7,651 nt of DNA from Phycisphaerales bacterium (GCA_003511945.1 DOJA01000189.1:1-7651), one strand, 5' to 3'; shown: positions 1 through 5,176, counted from the stretch's first letter. The notes: generated from the letters alone by a model not told the origin. Translations and numbers: made by a program.

Positions 1-108
1 GCGGAGGGCGGGGGGCGGGACTTCTGGGAATGGTCTCCCAAGGCGGACGATTCACTGGCCCGGCGCTCTCCACTTTCTCAACTCGTCCGGCTCGGCGGGC
101 GAATGAAC
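1..108. other. Intergenic segment with diverged repeat copies
   Basis: No gene is supported here; the open frames crossing it on the + strand are antisense to the genes at 109-976. The segment lies just 3' of the minus-strand gene that ends at 109. It carries one repeat copy (36-79, listed separately) and, at 94-108, a 15-base stretch GGCGGGCGAATGAAC that resembles half of the same element in the opposite orientation. Bases 1-20 are a G-rich tract without visible structure. No convincing terminator with a T-tract is seen. Confidence 0.6.
36..79 (-). repeat. Interspersed repeat, copy 1 (degenerate hairpin)
   Basis: Aligns without gaps to 2604-2647 at about 37 of 44 positions. The core here (42-64) has lost part of its self-complementarity through changes at 47, 57 and 63, whereas the other copy keeps a perfect nine-pair stem. 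Both copies lie 3' of a minus-strand stop codon: this one starts about 30 bases beyond the stop at 109, the other about 38 bases beyond the stop at 2685. It is either an interspersed palindromic repeat or a decayed terminator-type hairpin. The strand is assigned from the flanking gene. Confidence 0.6.
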
Positions 109-363
109 CTAGTCCTGGTGCCCGCGTCGGCTCGGGAGGACGCTCAGCCCCAGAGCAGCGGCGCCGAGCGCCAGCACCACCGCGTAGATCACCAGCGTGT
201 TCGCCGGCGCAGGGTCGCCCGGCGCCGGGGCGCGGACCTGGTCCGCGGCCGAAGAACCCGAGTCAAAGGACACCTGTCCCATCGCCGGCGCAAACAAGCA
301 CAGAACGACAGCCGCGCACAGAGGGGCCGCCCGACGACCGATCCATTGCTTCGCCTGGTTCAT
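109..363 (-). CDS. Small exported single-pass membrane protein, unknown function
   Basis: An 84-residue protein that I cannot assign to a named family. Residues 1-30 look like a Sec signal peptide: a basic start (K5, R10, R11), a hydrophobic core around 13-25, and an A-M-G-Q cleavage region. A short polar stretch rich in Ala, Pro, Asp and Ser follows (about 31-54). A hydrophobic segment at about 56-76 then precedes a short tail S-R-R-G-H-Q-D. The expected topology is a small extracytoplasmic loop, one membrane anchor and a basic cytoplasmic end. The ATG at 363 was chosen because it gives exactly the signal-peptide start; the same frame continues upstream only as an out-of-frame shadow of the HYExAFE gene. 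The start lies four bases after that gene's TGA, so translation is probably coupled. The upstream GGTG is a weak ribosome site. The tail resembles a sorting signal, but no PEP or LPxTG motif is present. Confidence 0.72.
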   Translation of the reverse strand: MNQAKQWIGRRAAPLCAAVVLCLFAPAMGQVSFDSGSSAADQVRAPAPGDPAPANTLVIYAVVLALGAAALGLSVLPSRRGHQD

Positions 364-367
364 GGGT

Positions 368-976
368 TCACCGTACCCCGGGGGCGGGGGCGCTGTCGAG
401 TCGAAAGTTCTCCCCGTCCCTCGAGGGCGAGCGGACGCGGACGAATGGCTCGCTGAGGCGCTCAAAGTCCTCGGCCCCCAGATGGACCGTGCCCCAGCGA
501 TGACTGCGGATTCGCATATGAGCCCGGTACGGTTCCAGTTCCACCGTCCGGACGGCGTACCAGCGCCCCCGGTCCTCGAAGACCTCCTGGAACAGCGCGT
601 CCGCGGGCTGCACCTCGCACCAATAAAGGAACACGAACGCCGCCCGGAACCGCGGCCCCAGGAGCGTCTCCCACAGAGCCATGGACTCGATGTCCTCCCG
701 CGTGACCCAGGATTCCAGGCGTGCCCTCCCAGCACCGCCTGCCACGCGGGCCGGGCAGCGCCGGCCCTTCACATCGACGATCACATTCCCCTGGGGCGTG
801 TAGATCACGAAGTCGAATGACTTGATCGCGCGGAGCCGCGCCCCGTCCGACACTCCCAGGCGCGCCCCCTCGGGGAGCAGCGCCTTGCGGGCCTCGTCCA
901 CGGAGATGTAGGGGATCCGTCGCTCGCGCAGGAAGCGCTCGAACGCGCGGTCGTAGTGATGGCGTCGTTGGGCCAC
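368..976 (-). CDS. HYExAFE family protein, PD-(D/E)XK nuclease-like
   Basis: A 202-residue soluble protein without a signal peptide. Near the N-terminus, residues 7-13 read HYDRAFE, matching the signature that names the HYExAFE family of planctomycete proteins, with Asp in place of the first Glu. Downstream, F-D-F (Asp55) is followed by V-I-V-D-V-K-G-R-R (Asp68, Lys70), the spacing and hydrophobic context of motifs II and III of PD-(D/E)XK nucleases. Glu13 in the predicted first helix could be the acidic residue of motif I. The nuclease assignment is my inference from these residues; the family itself is of unknown function as far as I know. The start is a GTG at 976, preceded only by a G-rich tract, not a clear ribosome site; no better in-frame start keeps the HYDRAFE motif. 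The last 25 residues look disordered. The gene is followed four bases later by the small membrane protein, suggesting an operon. Confidence 0.85.
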   Translation of the reverse strand: MAQRRHHYDRAFERFLRERRIPYISVDEARKALLPEGARLGVSDGARLRAIKSFDFVIYTPQGNVIVDVKGRRCPARVAGGAGRARLESWVTREDIESMALWETLLGPRFRAAFVFLYWCEVQPADALFQEVFEDRGRWYAVRTVELEPYRAHMRIRSHRWGTVHLGAEDFERLSEPFVRVRSPSRDGENFRLDSAPAPGVR

Positions 977-1096
977 CCCCCGAGCGTACCGCGGGGGGCG
1001 GATTCGAGCCCCTCACCGGATCATCCCGGGAGGCCAAGGAGAGACGGGCGGGCCGCCCGTCCCACCAGCGGGGGTGGGTCGTTCCGTGGAGGGTAC
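977..1096. other. Spacer between hydrolase and HYExAFE genes
   Basis: A 120-base gap between two co-directional minus-strand genes. It holds a nine-pair palindrome and an adjoining six-pair hairpin (1043-1078). Closer to the HYExAFE start, a small stem-loop (995-999 with 1008-1012) contains a TTCGA-like loop that superficially resembles a tRNA T-arm. No promoter with recognisable -35 and -10 boxes is visible, although the GTG start at 976 needs either read-through from the hydrolase gene or an unseen promoter here. Confidence 0.5.
1043..1078. repeat. Compound palindrome: 9-bp stem plus 6-bp hairpin
   Basis: GACGGGCGG (1043-1051) pairs perfectly with CCGCCCGTC (1053-1061) around a single central base. 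Immediately after, CCCACC (1061-1066) pairs with GGTGGG (1073-1078) across a six-base loop. The pair lies 19 bases beyond the hydrolase stop codon on the minus strand, a position that suits a transcription terminator or an mRNA 3'-end stabiliser. No T-run follows, so a classical intrinsic terminator is not supported. An interspersed palindromic repeat is the main alternative. Confidence 0.55.
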
Positions 1097-2266
1097 TTAT
1101 GGTCCGCGGTCGTCCAGTTCCTGCAGCAGCAGGGCGATCCCCGGGGGTGGGCCGTCGTCCCGCCCCAGCAACCCGCCCAGGGCCGCCATCGGCCCCATGC
1201 GGCGCAGCATCGAGCGGTGGTCCGCGTCGAGCAGCACCGGCTCGGGCGCGCCGGGGAGAGGGACGGACCCCTCGGGCACCGCGCCGTCGCCCAGGGCCGC
1301 CAGCGCGCCGCTCAGCACGCCGCCCAGCGCCTCCGCCCCCTCGACGCTCAGAGCCGCGCGCAGAGCGGGGTGGTCCATCCAGCCCTGCGCGTCGCTGGGA
1401 CTGACGGGGAACGCCCGCCCCTCGACGATCGTCGCGCGCACGCCCAGCGGGAACGGGCGGCTGTTGAGTTCGGTCAAGTAGGCCGATCCGGGCAGCAGAT
1501 CGGCCGCCGCCTCGCCGGTCCCATCGACCAGGAAGCCCAGCAGGTCTGTGTTCCACGATGCGCCGGGGGCCGCCAGGCGCTCGAGCTGATCGCGGATCTC
1601 CATCACGAAGCGCAGGCGGGCCAGCGGCGCGCCGTCGTTGGGAGTGCCGAAGGTGATGAAACGGTCGATCGCGGGAAGCCGGGCGCAGGCGTGGGCGTCG
1701 CCGGCGTAGTGCTCGCAGCGCGTCAGCGTGTCCCGCGCCACCAGCCCGCCCATCGAGTGGCACACCAGGTCCACTTGCTCCACACCCCGGACGCGAAGAT
1801 CCTCCAGCGCCCCGCCCAGCAGGTCCGCGGAGCGCGCGATCGGCTGATCGTTCGGATAATTGAACCGCGCCACCTCGTGTCCCGCGGCTCGCAGCGCCGG
1901 GGCCACCTCGTCCCAGATCGTGCCCGGGTCGTCCAGCCCGTGGACCAGCAGCACCACCCGCGCGGGGACCGGCGCGCCGTCCTCCGGGCGGACCCACACC
2001 TCCGGCTCACCGGCGCCCGAGATCAGCAAGTGCACGCCCAGGGTCTCGGCCAGCCGCGCTCGGGCGCCGTCCAGGGCGGCATTCACCTCGGCGCGGGCTG
2101 CGTCCGGAATCCCCACCATCCACCGCTCCGTCCGCTCCAGCCAGGCCATCGCGGCGCAGGCGCCCTCTTGGGAACCCCCGCCCCCGCGGGCGTCTGCCGA
2201 GGTGCTCAGGGCCGCGGCACACCCCAGGGCGGTCAGGGTCAGCGTTCGCCAGTCTCGTCGGGCCAT
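1097..2266 (-). CDS. Exported alpha/beta-hydrolase, lipase / acyltransferase-like
   Basis: A 389-residue serine hydrolase. Residues 1-26 form a likely Sec signal peptide (two Arg, hydrophobic core, cleavage near S-A-D-A). The alpha/beta fold begins about residue 102 with V-V-L-L-V-H-G-L-D-D, the HG oxyanion-hole motif of lipases. The nucleophile elbow V-D-L-V-C-H-S-M-G-G-L-V-A-R places the catalytic serine at 171. F-G-T-P-N-D-G-A-P-L (206-215) is the usual strand and loop of triacylglycerol-lipase / GPI-inositol-deacylase (PGAP1-like) relatives. G-D-G-A-V-P supplies Asp327 and A-D-H-R-S-M supplies His350. The elbow is C-H-S rather than the usual G-H-S. The substrate cannot be read from the sequence; a lipid or other ester in the periplasm is likely. 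ATG 2266 was chosen over the in-frame ATG 2305 because of the AAGGGGAG five bases upstream and the clean signal peptide. C16 is not in a proper lipobox. Confidence 0.85.
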   Translation of the reverse strand: MARRDWRTLTLTALGCAAALSTSADARGGGGSQEGACAAMAWLERTERWMVGIPDAARAEVNAALDGARARLAETLGVHLLISGAGEPEVWVRPEDGAPVPARVVLLVHGLDDPGTIWDEVAPALRAAGHEVARFNYPNDQPIARSADLLGGALEDLRVRGVEQVDLVCHSMGGLVARDTLTRCEHYAGDAHACARLPAIDRFITFGTPNDGAPLARLRFVMEIRDQLERLAAPGASWNTDLLGFLVDGTGEAAADLLPGSAYLTELNSRPFPLGVRATIVEGRAFPVSPSDAQGWMDHPALRAALSVEGAEALGGVLSGALAALGDGAVPEGSVPLPGAPEPVLLDADHRSMLRRMGPMAALGGLLGRDDGPPPGIALLLQELDDRGP

Positions 2267-2271
2267 CGGCG

Positions 2272-2279
2272 CTCCCCTT
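2272..2279 (-). promoter_or_regulatory. Ribosome binding site of the hydrolase gene
   Basis: Reads AAGGGGAG on the minus strand, five bases before the ATG at 2266. It decides this start over the in-frame ATG at 2305, which has no comparable site and would add 13 residues in front of the signal peptide. Confidence 0.65.
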
Positions 2280-2377
2280 GGACGACAATCGGTGTCGGCA
2301 CGCATGGTATTCGGAGGGCGCCCCCCTTCGTTTCTCGCGCAGGGGCGGCGGTTGGCCTGTCCATCGCTCCCTCGTGT

Positions 2378-2408
2378 GCTATAGCCAAGCCCCGGGCTTG
2401 GATATGGC
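2378..2408. repeat. 31-base imperfect palindrome
   Basis: The core CCAAGCCC (2385-2392) pairs with GGGCTTGG (2394-2401) around one central base. After one mismatch (2384 with 2402) the pairing continues outward for six more positions (2378-2383 with 2403-2408), one of them a G-T wobble. The flanks are AT-richer than the surroundings. It could be an interspersed palindromic repeat, a dyad operator for the hydrolase gene about 110 bases downstream, or a terminator for the pseudopilin operon. Confidence 0.55.
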
Positions 2409-2424
2409 TCACCGTCCTTCCGTC

Positions 2425-2510
2425 GGCGGGTGGCATGCTTGTGGCTTTGCACAAGCATGGGGTGTTTGGGAGCCACATGCTTGCTCAAGGCAGCAAGCAT
2501 GCCACCCGCC
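2425..2510. repeat. REPIN-like element: inverted pair of hairpins
   Basis: The outer arms are perfect 17-base inverted repeats: GGCGGGTGGCATGCTTG at 2425-2441 and its exact reverse complement at 2494-2510. Inside each arm is a separate hairpin with a perfect ten-pair stem and six-base loop: 2434-2443 with 2450-2459, and 2476-2485 with 2492-2501. The element is therefore two REP-like hairpins in inverted orientation with a 16-base centre, the architecture of REPINs. The RNA or single strand could fold as two small hairpins or one long cruciform. REP elements elsewhere are mobilised in trans by RAYT (TnpA-REP) transposases; none is in the window. Genome copy number decides the matter and cannot be seen here. 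Confidence 0.75.
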
Positions 2511-2603
2511 TCAGCTCTCAATTGGGCGCGGCGTCGCACGCGAGACGGACCCGGCCGACTCGCTCCGCTCGCTGGCCGGGGCACCCGGCGTCGGGCCTCC
2601 CCC

Positions 2604-2647
2604 TCCCAAGGCGGGCGATTCACTCGCCCGCCGCTCTACACCCCCTC
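2604..2647 (-). repeat. Interspersed repeat, copy 2 (intact 9-bp hairpin)
   Basis: This is the counterpart of 36-79. Its core is a perfect stem-loop: GGCGGGCGA (2610-2618), loop TTCAC, then TCGCCCGCC (2624-2632). It begins about 38 bases beyond the stop of the H-like pseudopilin gene on the minus strand. The intact stem suits a transcript-end hairpin, but no T-run follows. Similarity to the other copy extends about 15 bases beyond the stem on the 2647 side, so it is more than a chance terminator. Confidence 0.65.
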
Positions 2648-2684
2648 TTCCCGTCAGCACGCGGAGCGTGCAGACGGAACCTCC

Positions 2685-3203
2685 CTACGGCACGAGCGCC
2701 ACCGACCCCGTGCTCGCGCTGATCTGCACCGTCGCCGAGCCCGAGGTGTTCGCCAGCGTGACCCGCGCGTCGCCCATCTGGTCCAGACGCCCGAAGGCGT
2801 CGAACGCGAGCACCCCGTCGGGGATGTTCTGGGTCGTCGCGCCGACCCCCGCGAGGTAGAGGGCGTCCGCCGCCCCGAACTCCACGACATAGGGCGCGAC
2901 CGGGTGGCGCCCGGGGCGATCGATCGGCGCATCCGGGCTCGACGCCCGCGCCAGCCAGTAGCGCCCGCCGTCCGGATCGAAGCGCACGACCACCGGGTCC
3001 GATGGCGACGCGAGCGAGGCCGACTGCGCGAACTCGATGTCCGACGCCAGCACCGTGGCGGCGCTGATCACCCGCAGGGGCTGGTCCGGTCCCACCGCGG
3101 GGATCGCCACCAGCGCCAGCACCGCCAGCAGCGCCACAGCCATCATGGTGTCGACCATGGTGAGGGCGCGGCGGGATCGTGCTGATCGCGGGTGGGTCGG
3201 CAT
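2685..3203 (-). CDS. GspH/FimT-like minor pseudopilin
   Basis: A 172-residue prepilin-like protein and the last gene of the four-gene operon. A basic leader (R7, R10-R12) ends at A13, and the mature protein would begin L-T-M-V-D-T-M-M followed by a hydrophobic helix to about residue 35. This is the prepilin methylation motif in degenerate form: Ala at -1 instead of Gly and Asp at +5 instead of Glu. The next segment, A-A-T-V-L-A-S-D-I-E-F-A-Q-S-A (about 48-62), matches the long helix of GspH/FimT proteins, and the rest is beta-rich with few charges. In type II secretion GspH is a minor pseudopilin near the filament tip. The ATG at 3203 lies five bases after the preceding gene's TGA, with GGAG about 12-15 bases upstream inside that gene. 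The family call is fairly firm; whether the degenerate motif is processed is unknown. Confidence 0.78.
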   Translation of the reverse strand: MPTHPRSARSRRALTMVDTMMAVALLAVLALVAIPAVGPDQPLRVISAATVLASDIEFAQSASLASPSDPVVVRFDPDGGRYWLARASSPDAPIDRPGRHPVAPYVVEFGAADALYLAGVGATTQNIPDGVLAFDAFGRLDQMGDARVTLANTSGSATVQISASTGSVALVP

Positions 3204-3208
3204 GGCGA

Positions 3209-5128
3209 TCAGCGCTCCATCGATGTGACGGTGGTGGTGCGGGCGCGAGAGATCACACGCGTCGCGTCGCGCAGGGTGGCCCCGGCGCCGGGGGCCGCCG
3301 CGGGGACTGCCGCCGGGACAACAGGGGCGGCCTCGGGCTCTGCGCCGCCGTCGAGCCCCACAACGCCTCCCCCACCCCCTCCCCCGCTGACTCCAGACCC
3401 CGATTCGCCCTCGGGGTCGTACAGCGGTCCCGCGCCCAGAGCGTCGTCGTCGTCGTCGTCGTCGTTGCAGTCATCCAGTTCGATCAGGGGAGAATCGTCG
3501 TCGAAGAGCTCGTCGTCATCGTCGATGATGATGTTCCTCAGGAGCGGGCTGGGCGAGTTGCGGACGATGGTGGTGAGTGAACCCATGAGCGCGTCCGGCG
3601 CCGTGTCGGGGGCGGCCCCGTCGATCGCTTCCAACACGCCCGCGATGGGCAGGCGGGTGTGGTCGTACATCGGGCTGGCCGGGCTGGCGAACCCGCGCCG
3701 GTGATCGAGGCGCAGGTCGTAGAGCAGCGCTGTGTCCGAGCGGAGCGTGATGTCCCCCGCCGTCACCCGCCCGATGACGACCGCGCGGCTGTCGGCGATG
3801 AAGGCCGCGTGCGGAGCATGGATGCAGCCCATGAACAGCGCGCGGTTGCGCAGCGCGTACAGGGGCGACGGGCTCCCGCCCGAGGCCGGGTGCAACCCGA
3901 TGATCCACACCCGACCGGGCGAGGCGTAGGACGACACCGACCCCGGCCCGCGTGCGGGGTCCAGCGCCACAAGGCGGTTGACGCCCAGTCCGGCGTCATC
4001 GATGCTCAGGTTGCCCCCGAGGAACACCGTCAATCGCGCGCCGGGGGCCAGCTCGATCGCGCCGCGGAAGTTCATCGACAGGTGCCCGCGGATGTGCAGC
4101 CGAACGCTCCCGACCACCCGCAGCACGCCCGCGCCGCGGAACTCCACGCTGCTGAACGCAAAGTCCGGGTTGGTCGTGCCGTCCAGCACCACCTCGTCGC
4201 CGGTCAGGATGTCCAGATCCTGGTACGAGCGCAGCGGGTCCGGCGCTCCGGGCGACCCCTCGATCACGACTTCTTCACCGAACAATCCGCCGTCCAGCCC
4301 GCCGAGCAGCCCGTCGATGATCGGCGCCCCTCCGCCGACGGGGTACTGCGCCGAGAGGGCCACGAACTCCGACGGCAGCATGTCCGCTATGGCCGGCACC
4401 GGCACGGGCATGTTCCAGCCGCTGCTGAAGGCCTCGTCCTCCTCCGCGGCGTCGATCAACTCGCCCGAGGCGTTGGCGTCCACGCACAGCGACACGCCCC
4501 TGAGGCGCGCCAGCGCCCCGATGTTCAGGTTCCCCACGCTGGCGAAGCCCGTCCCGACCCGCACCGGCGAGAGCGACTGCGCGTCGGGGCTGCGCTCGAA
4601 CCGCCCCAGCACCGCGCCGTCCTCGACCGTCAGCGAGCCGGTCGCGAAGACCGCGAACTCGTTCAGGTGCGCATCGAACACCGACTCCAGCGGCGCCGGG
4701 GGGACCAGACTGATGCGGCGCTCCACCGTCGTCTGCACGCCACCGAGCGTCGCGACCGCCCGCAGGATGAGCTCGCGGTCCTCCTCGTCGGGCGGGTTGC
4801 CCTCAAGGTCCGTGACCGACACCGAGACCGTGCCCCCCGCCAGGGGGAGGTCGGTGAGCATCGCGCCGTTGCGCGAGAGCCAGTCGGCCTCGGTCTGCAG
4901 GATGGCCTCGGCAAGGTCCGCGCCCGAGTGCGCCGCCCACGAGGCCCCGGCCAGTGTCGCGGCGTTCGCGCCGATCGCTGCCGAGTTGTCGCGGCTCGAG
5001 AGCGCCGCCGCCCCCAGCACGGTGCCCACACCAAGCGCAATCAGCACCAGAACCATCGCCACGCCCTTGCGGGCGCTGCGGCGGCCGCGACGCCGAGCCG
5101 AGCTGTTCCGATCACGCGTGTCAGTCAC
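3209..5128 (-). CDS. Large GspK/PilX-like pseudopilin with acidic tail
   Basis: A 639-residue protein, about twice the length of ordinary GspK. The basic leader R12-K21 ends in G22, followed by V-A-M-V-L-V-L-I-A-L and a membrane helix to about 42. The absence of Glu at +5 is normal for GspK, whose mature end typically reads G-V-A-L. N-A-A-T-L-A-G-A-S-W-A-A-H-S-G-A (55-70) fits the GspK/PilX N-terminal helix. Residues about 330-475 form repeated short hydrophobic strands with Gly turns, including G-C-I-H-A-P-H-A-A-F and L-L-Y-D-L-R, resembling the beta-solenoid-like C-terminal region (DUF7305 type) of some PilX-like proteins. Then come acidic patches (D536-D539, D543-D545, seven Asp at 556-562), seven Gly at 582-588 and an Ala/Pro-rich tail. 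GTG 5128 is set by a good ribosome site. The likely role is a filament-tip pseudopilin; the tail's role is unknown, with calcium binding one possibility. Confidence 0.75.
   Translation of the reverse strand: MTDTRDRNSSARRRGRRSARKGVAMVLVLIALGVGTVLGAAALSSRDNSAAIGANAATLAGASWAAHSGADLAEAILQTEADWLSRNGAMLTDLPLAGGTVSVSVTDLEGNPPDEEDRELILRAVATLGGVQTTVERRISLVPPAPLESVFDAHLNEFAVFATGSLTVEDGAVLGRFERSPDAQSLSPVRVGTGFASVGNLNIGALARLRGVSLCVDANASGELIDAAEEDEAFSSGWNMPVPVPAIADMLPSEFVALSAQYPVGGGAPIIDGLLGGLDGGLFGEEVVIEGSPGAPDPLRSYQDLDILTGDEVVLDGTTNPDFAFSSVEFRGAGVLRVVGSVRLHIRGHLSMNFRGAIELAPGARLTVFLGGNLSIDDAGLGVNRLVALDPARGPGSVSSYASPGRVWIIGLHPASGGSPSPLYALRNRALFMGCIHAPHAAFIADSRAVVIGRVTAGDITLRSDTALLYDLRLDHRRGFASPASPMYDHTRLPIAGVLEAIDGAAPDTAPDALMGSLTTIVRNSPSPLLRNIIIDDDDELFDDDSPLIELDDCNDDDDDDDALGAGPLYDPEGESGSGVSGGGGGGGVVGLDGGAEPEAAPVVPAAVPAAAPGAGATLRDATRVISRARTTTVTSMER
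3443..3466 (-). repeat. GAC trinucleotide repeat encoding poly-Asp
   Basis: Seven GAC codons in a row (3443-3463) with a related AAC codon at 3464-3466 encode Asn-Asp7 in the K-like protein. Because the unit is three bases, slippage would lengthen or shorten the acidic run without breaking the frame. A second, less regular GAC/GAT-rich patch lies at about 3490-3530. Confidence 0.8.
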
Positions 5129-5134
5129 TGGTGA

Positions 5135-5140
5135 CTCCCT
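5135..5140 (-). promoter_or_regulatory. Ribosome binding site of the K-like gene
   Basis: AGGGAG on the minus strand lies six bases before the GTG at 5128. It fixes this unusual start codon; the next in-frame ATG (residue 25) is inside the membrane helix and would remove the basic leader. Confidence 0.65.
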
Positions 5141-5143
5141 GCT

Positions 5144-5176
5144 CCCCCCGCGAATCCCCCCGTGAATCCCCCCGTT
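5144..5176 (-). repeat. 12-base G-tract tandem repeat upstream of the K-like gene
   Basis: On the + strand three units begin CCCCCC at 5144, 5156 and 5168, each followed by CG and, for the first two, AAT. The period is exactly 12 bases. The minus-strand message thus carries three runs of six G plus the GGG of the ribosome site (5135-5140), all within the 61-base gap between the J-like stop and the K-like start. Four G-runs with short loops could form a G-quadruplex or offer decoy Shine-Dalgarno-like sites, affecting translation of the K-like gene. Confidence 0.6.

Larger units (their letters stand above)
2267..2684. other. Gene-free stretch crowded with palindromes
   Basis: This 418-base region separates the end of the pseudopilin operon (stop at 2685) from the hydrolase start (2266), both on the minus strand. 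No coding frame is convincing: the minus frame extending upstream from the hydrolase to 2623 reads through the repeats and lacks a ribosome site at its first ATG. From right to left it contains the repeat hairpin at 2610-2632, a seven-pair inverted repeat CCCGGCC / GGCCGGG at 2550-2556 and 2574-2580, the REPIN-like element at 2425-2510, and a 31-base imperfect palindrome at 2378-2408. The hydrolase promoter should be between about 2280 and 2378, but I cannot pick out boxes with confidence. Confidence 0.7.

Noticed and set aside
109..363. PEP-CTERM or LPxTG-type sorting signal in the small membrane protein
   Set aside because: The helix and basic end are present, but neither a PEP motif before the helix nor an LPxTG motif is found.
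995..1012. tRNA T-arm lookalike with TTCGA loop
   Set aside because: The loop is eight bases rather than seven, and no acceptor, D or anticodon arm can be built around it on either strand.
462..1997. Minus-strand open frame of 511 codons
   Set aside because: It overlaps the HYExAFE and hydrolase genes out of frame, is dominated by Arg, Gly and Ala as expected from the shifted frame of G+C-rich coding DNA, and has no domain motif.
2213..2227. Possible lipobox (A-L-G-C) in the hydrolase signal peptide
   Set aside because: Leu at -2 and Ala at -3 do not fit the lipobox, and the cysteine falls too early in the hydrophobic core; ordinary signal-peptide cleavage after about residue 26 fits better.
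2378..2647. CRISPR array
   Set aside because: The repeated elements differ in sequence and spacing, are palindromic, and there are no uniform spacers or cas genes.
956..2722. Plus-strand open frame of 588 codons
   Set aside because: It runs antisense to the hydrolase and through the palindrome-rich intergenic region with low-complexity composition and no motif. The minus strand has a signal peptide and catalytic residues instead.
3659..5134. Plus-strand open frame of 491 codons (and 3978-5165, 395 codons)
   Set aside because: Both are antisense to the K-like pseudopilin; rich in His, Arg, Gln or Ser and without recognisable motifs, typical of mirror frames at high G+C.
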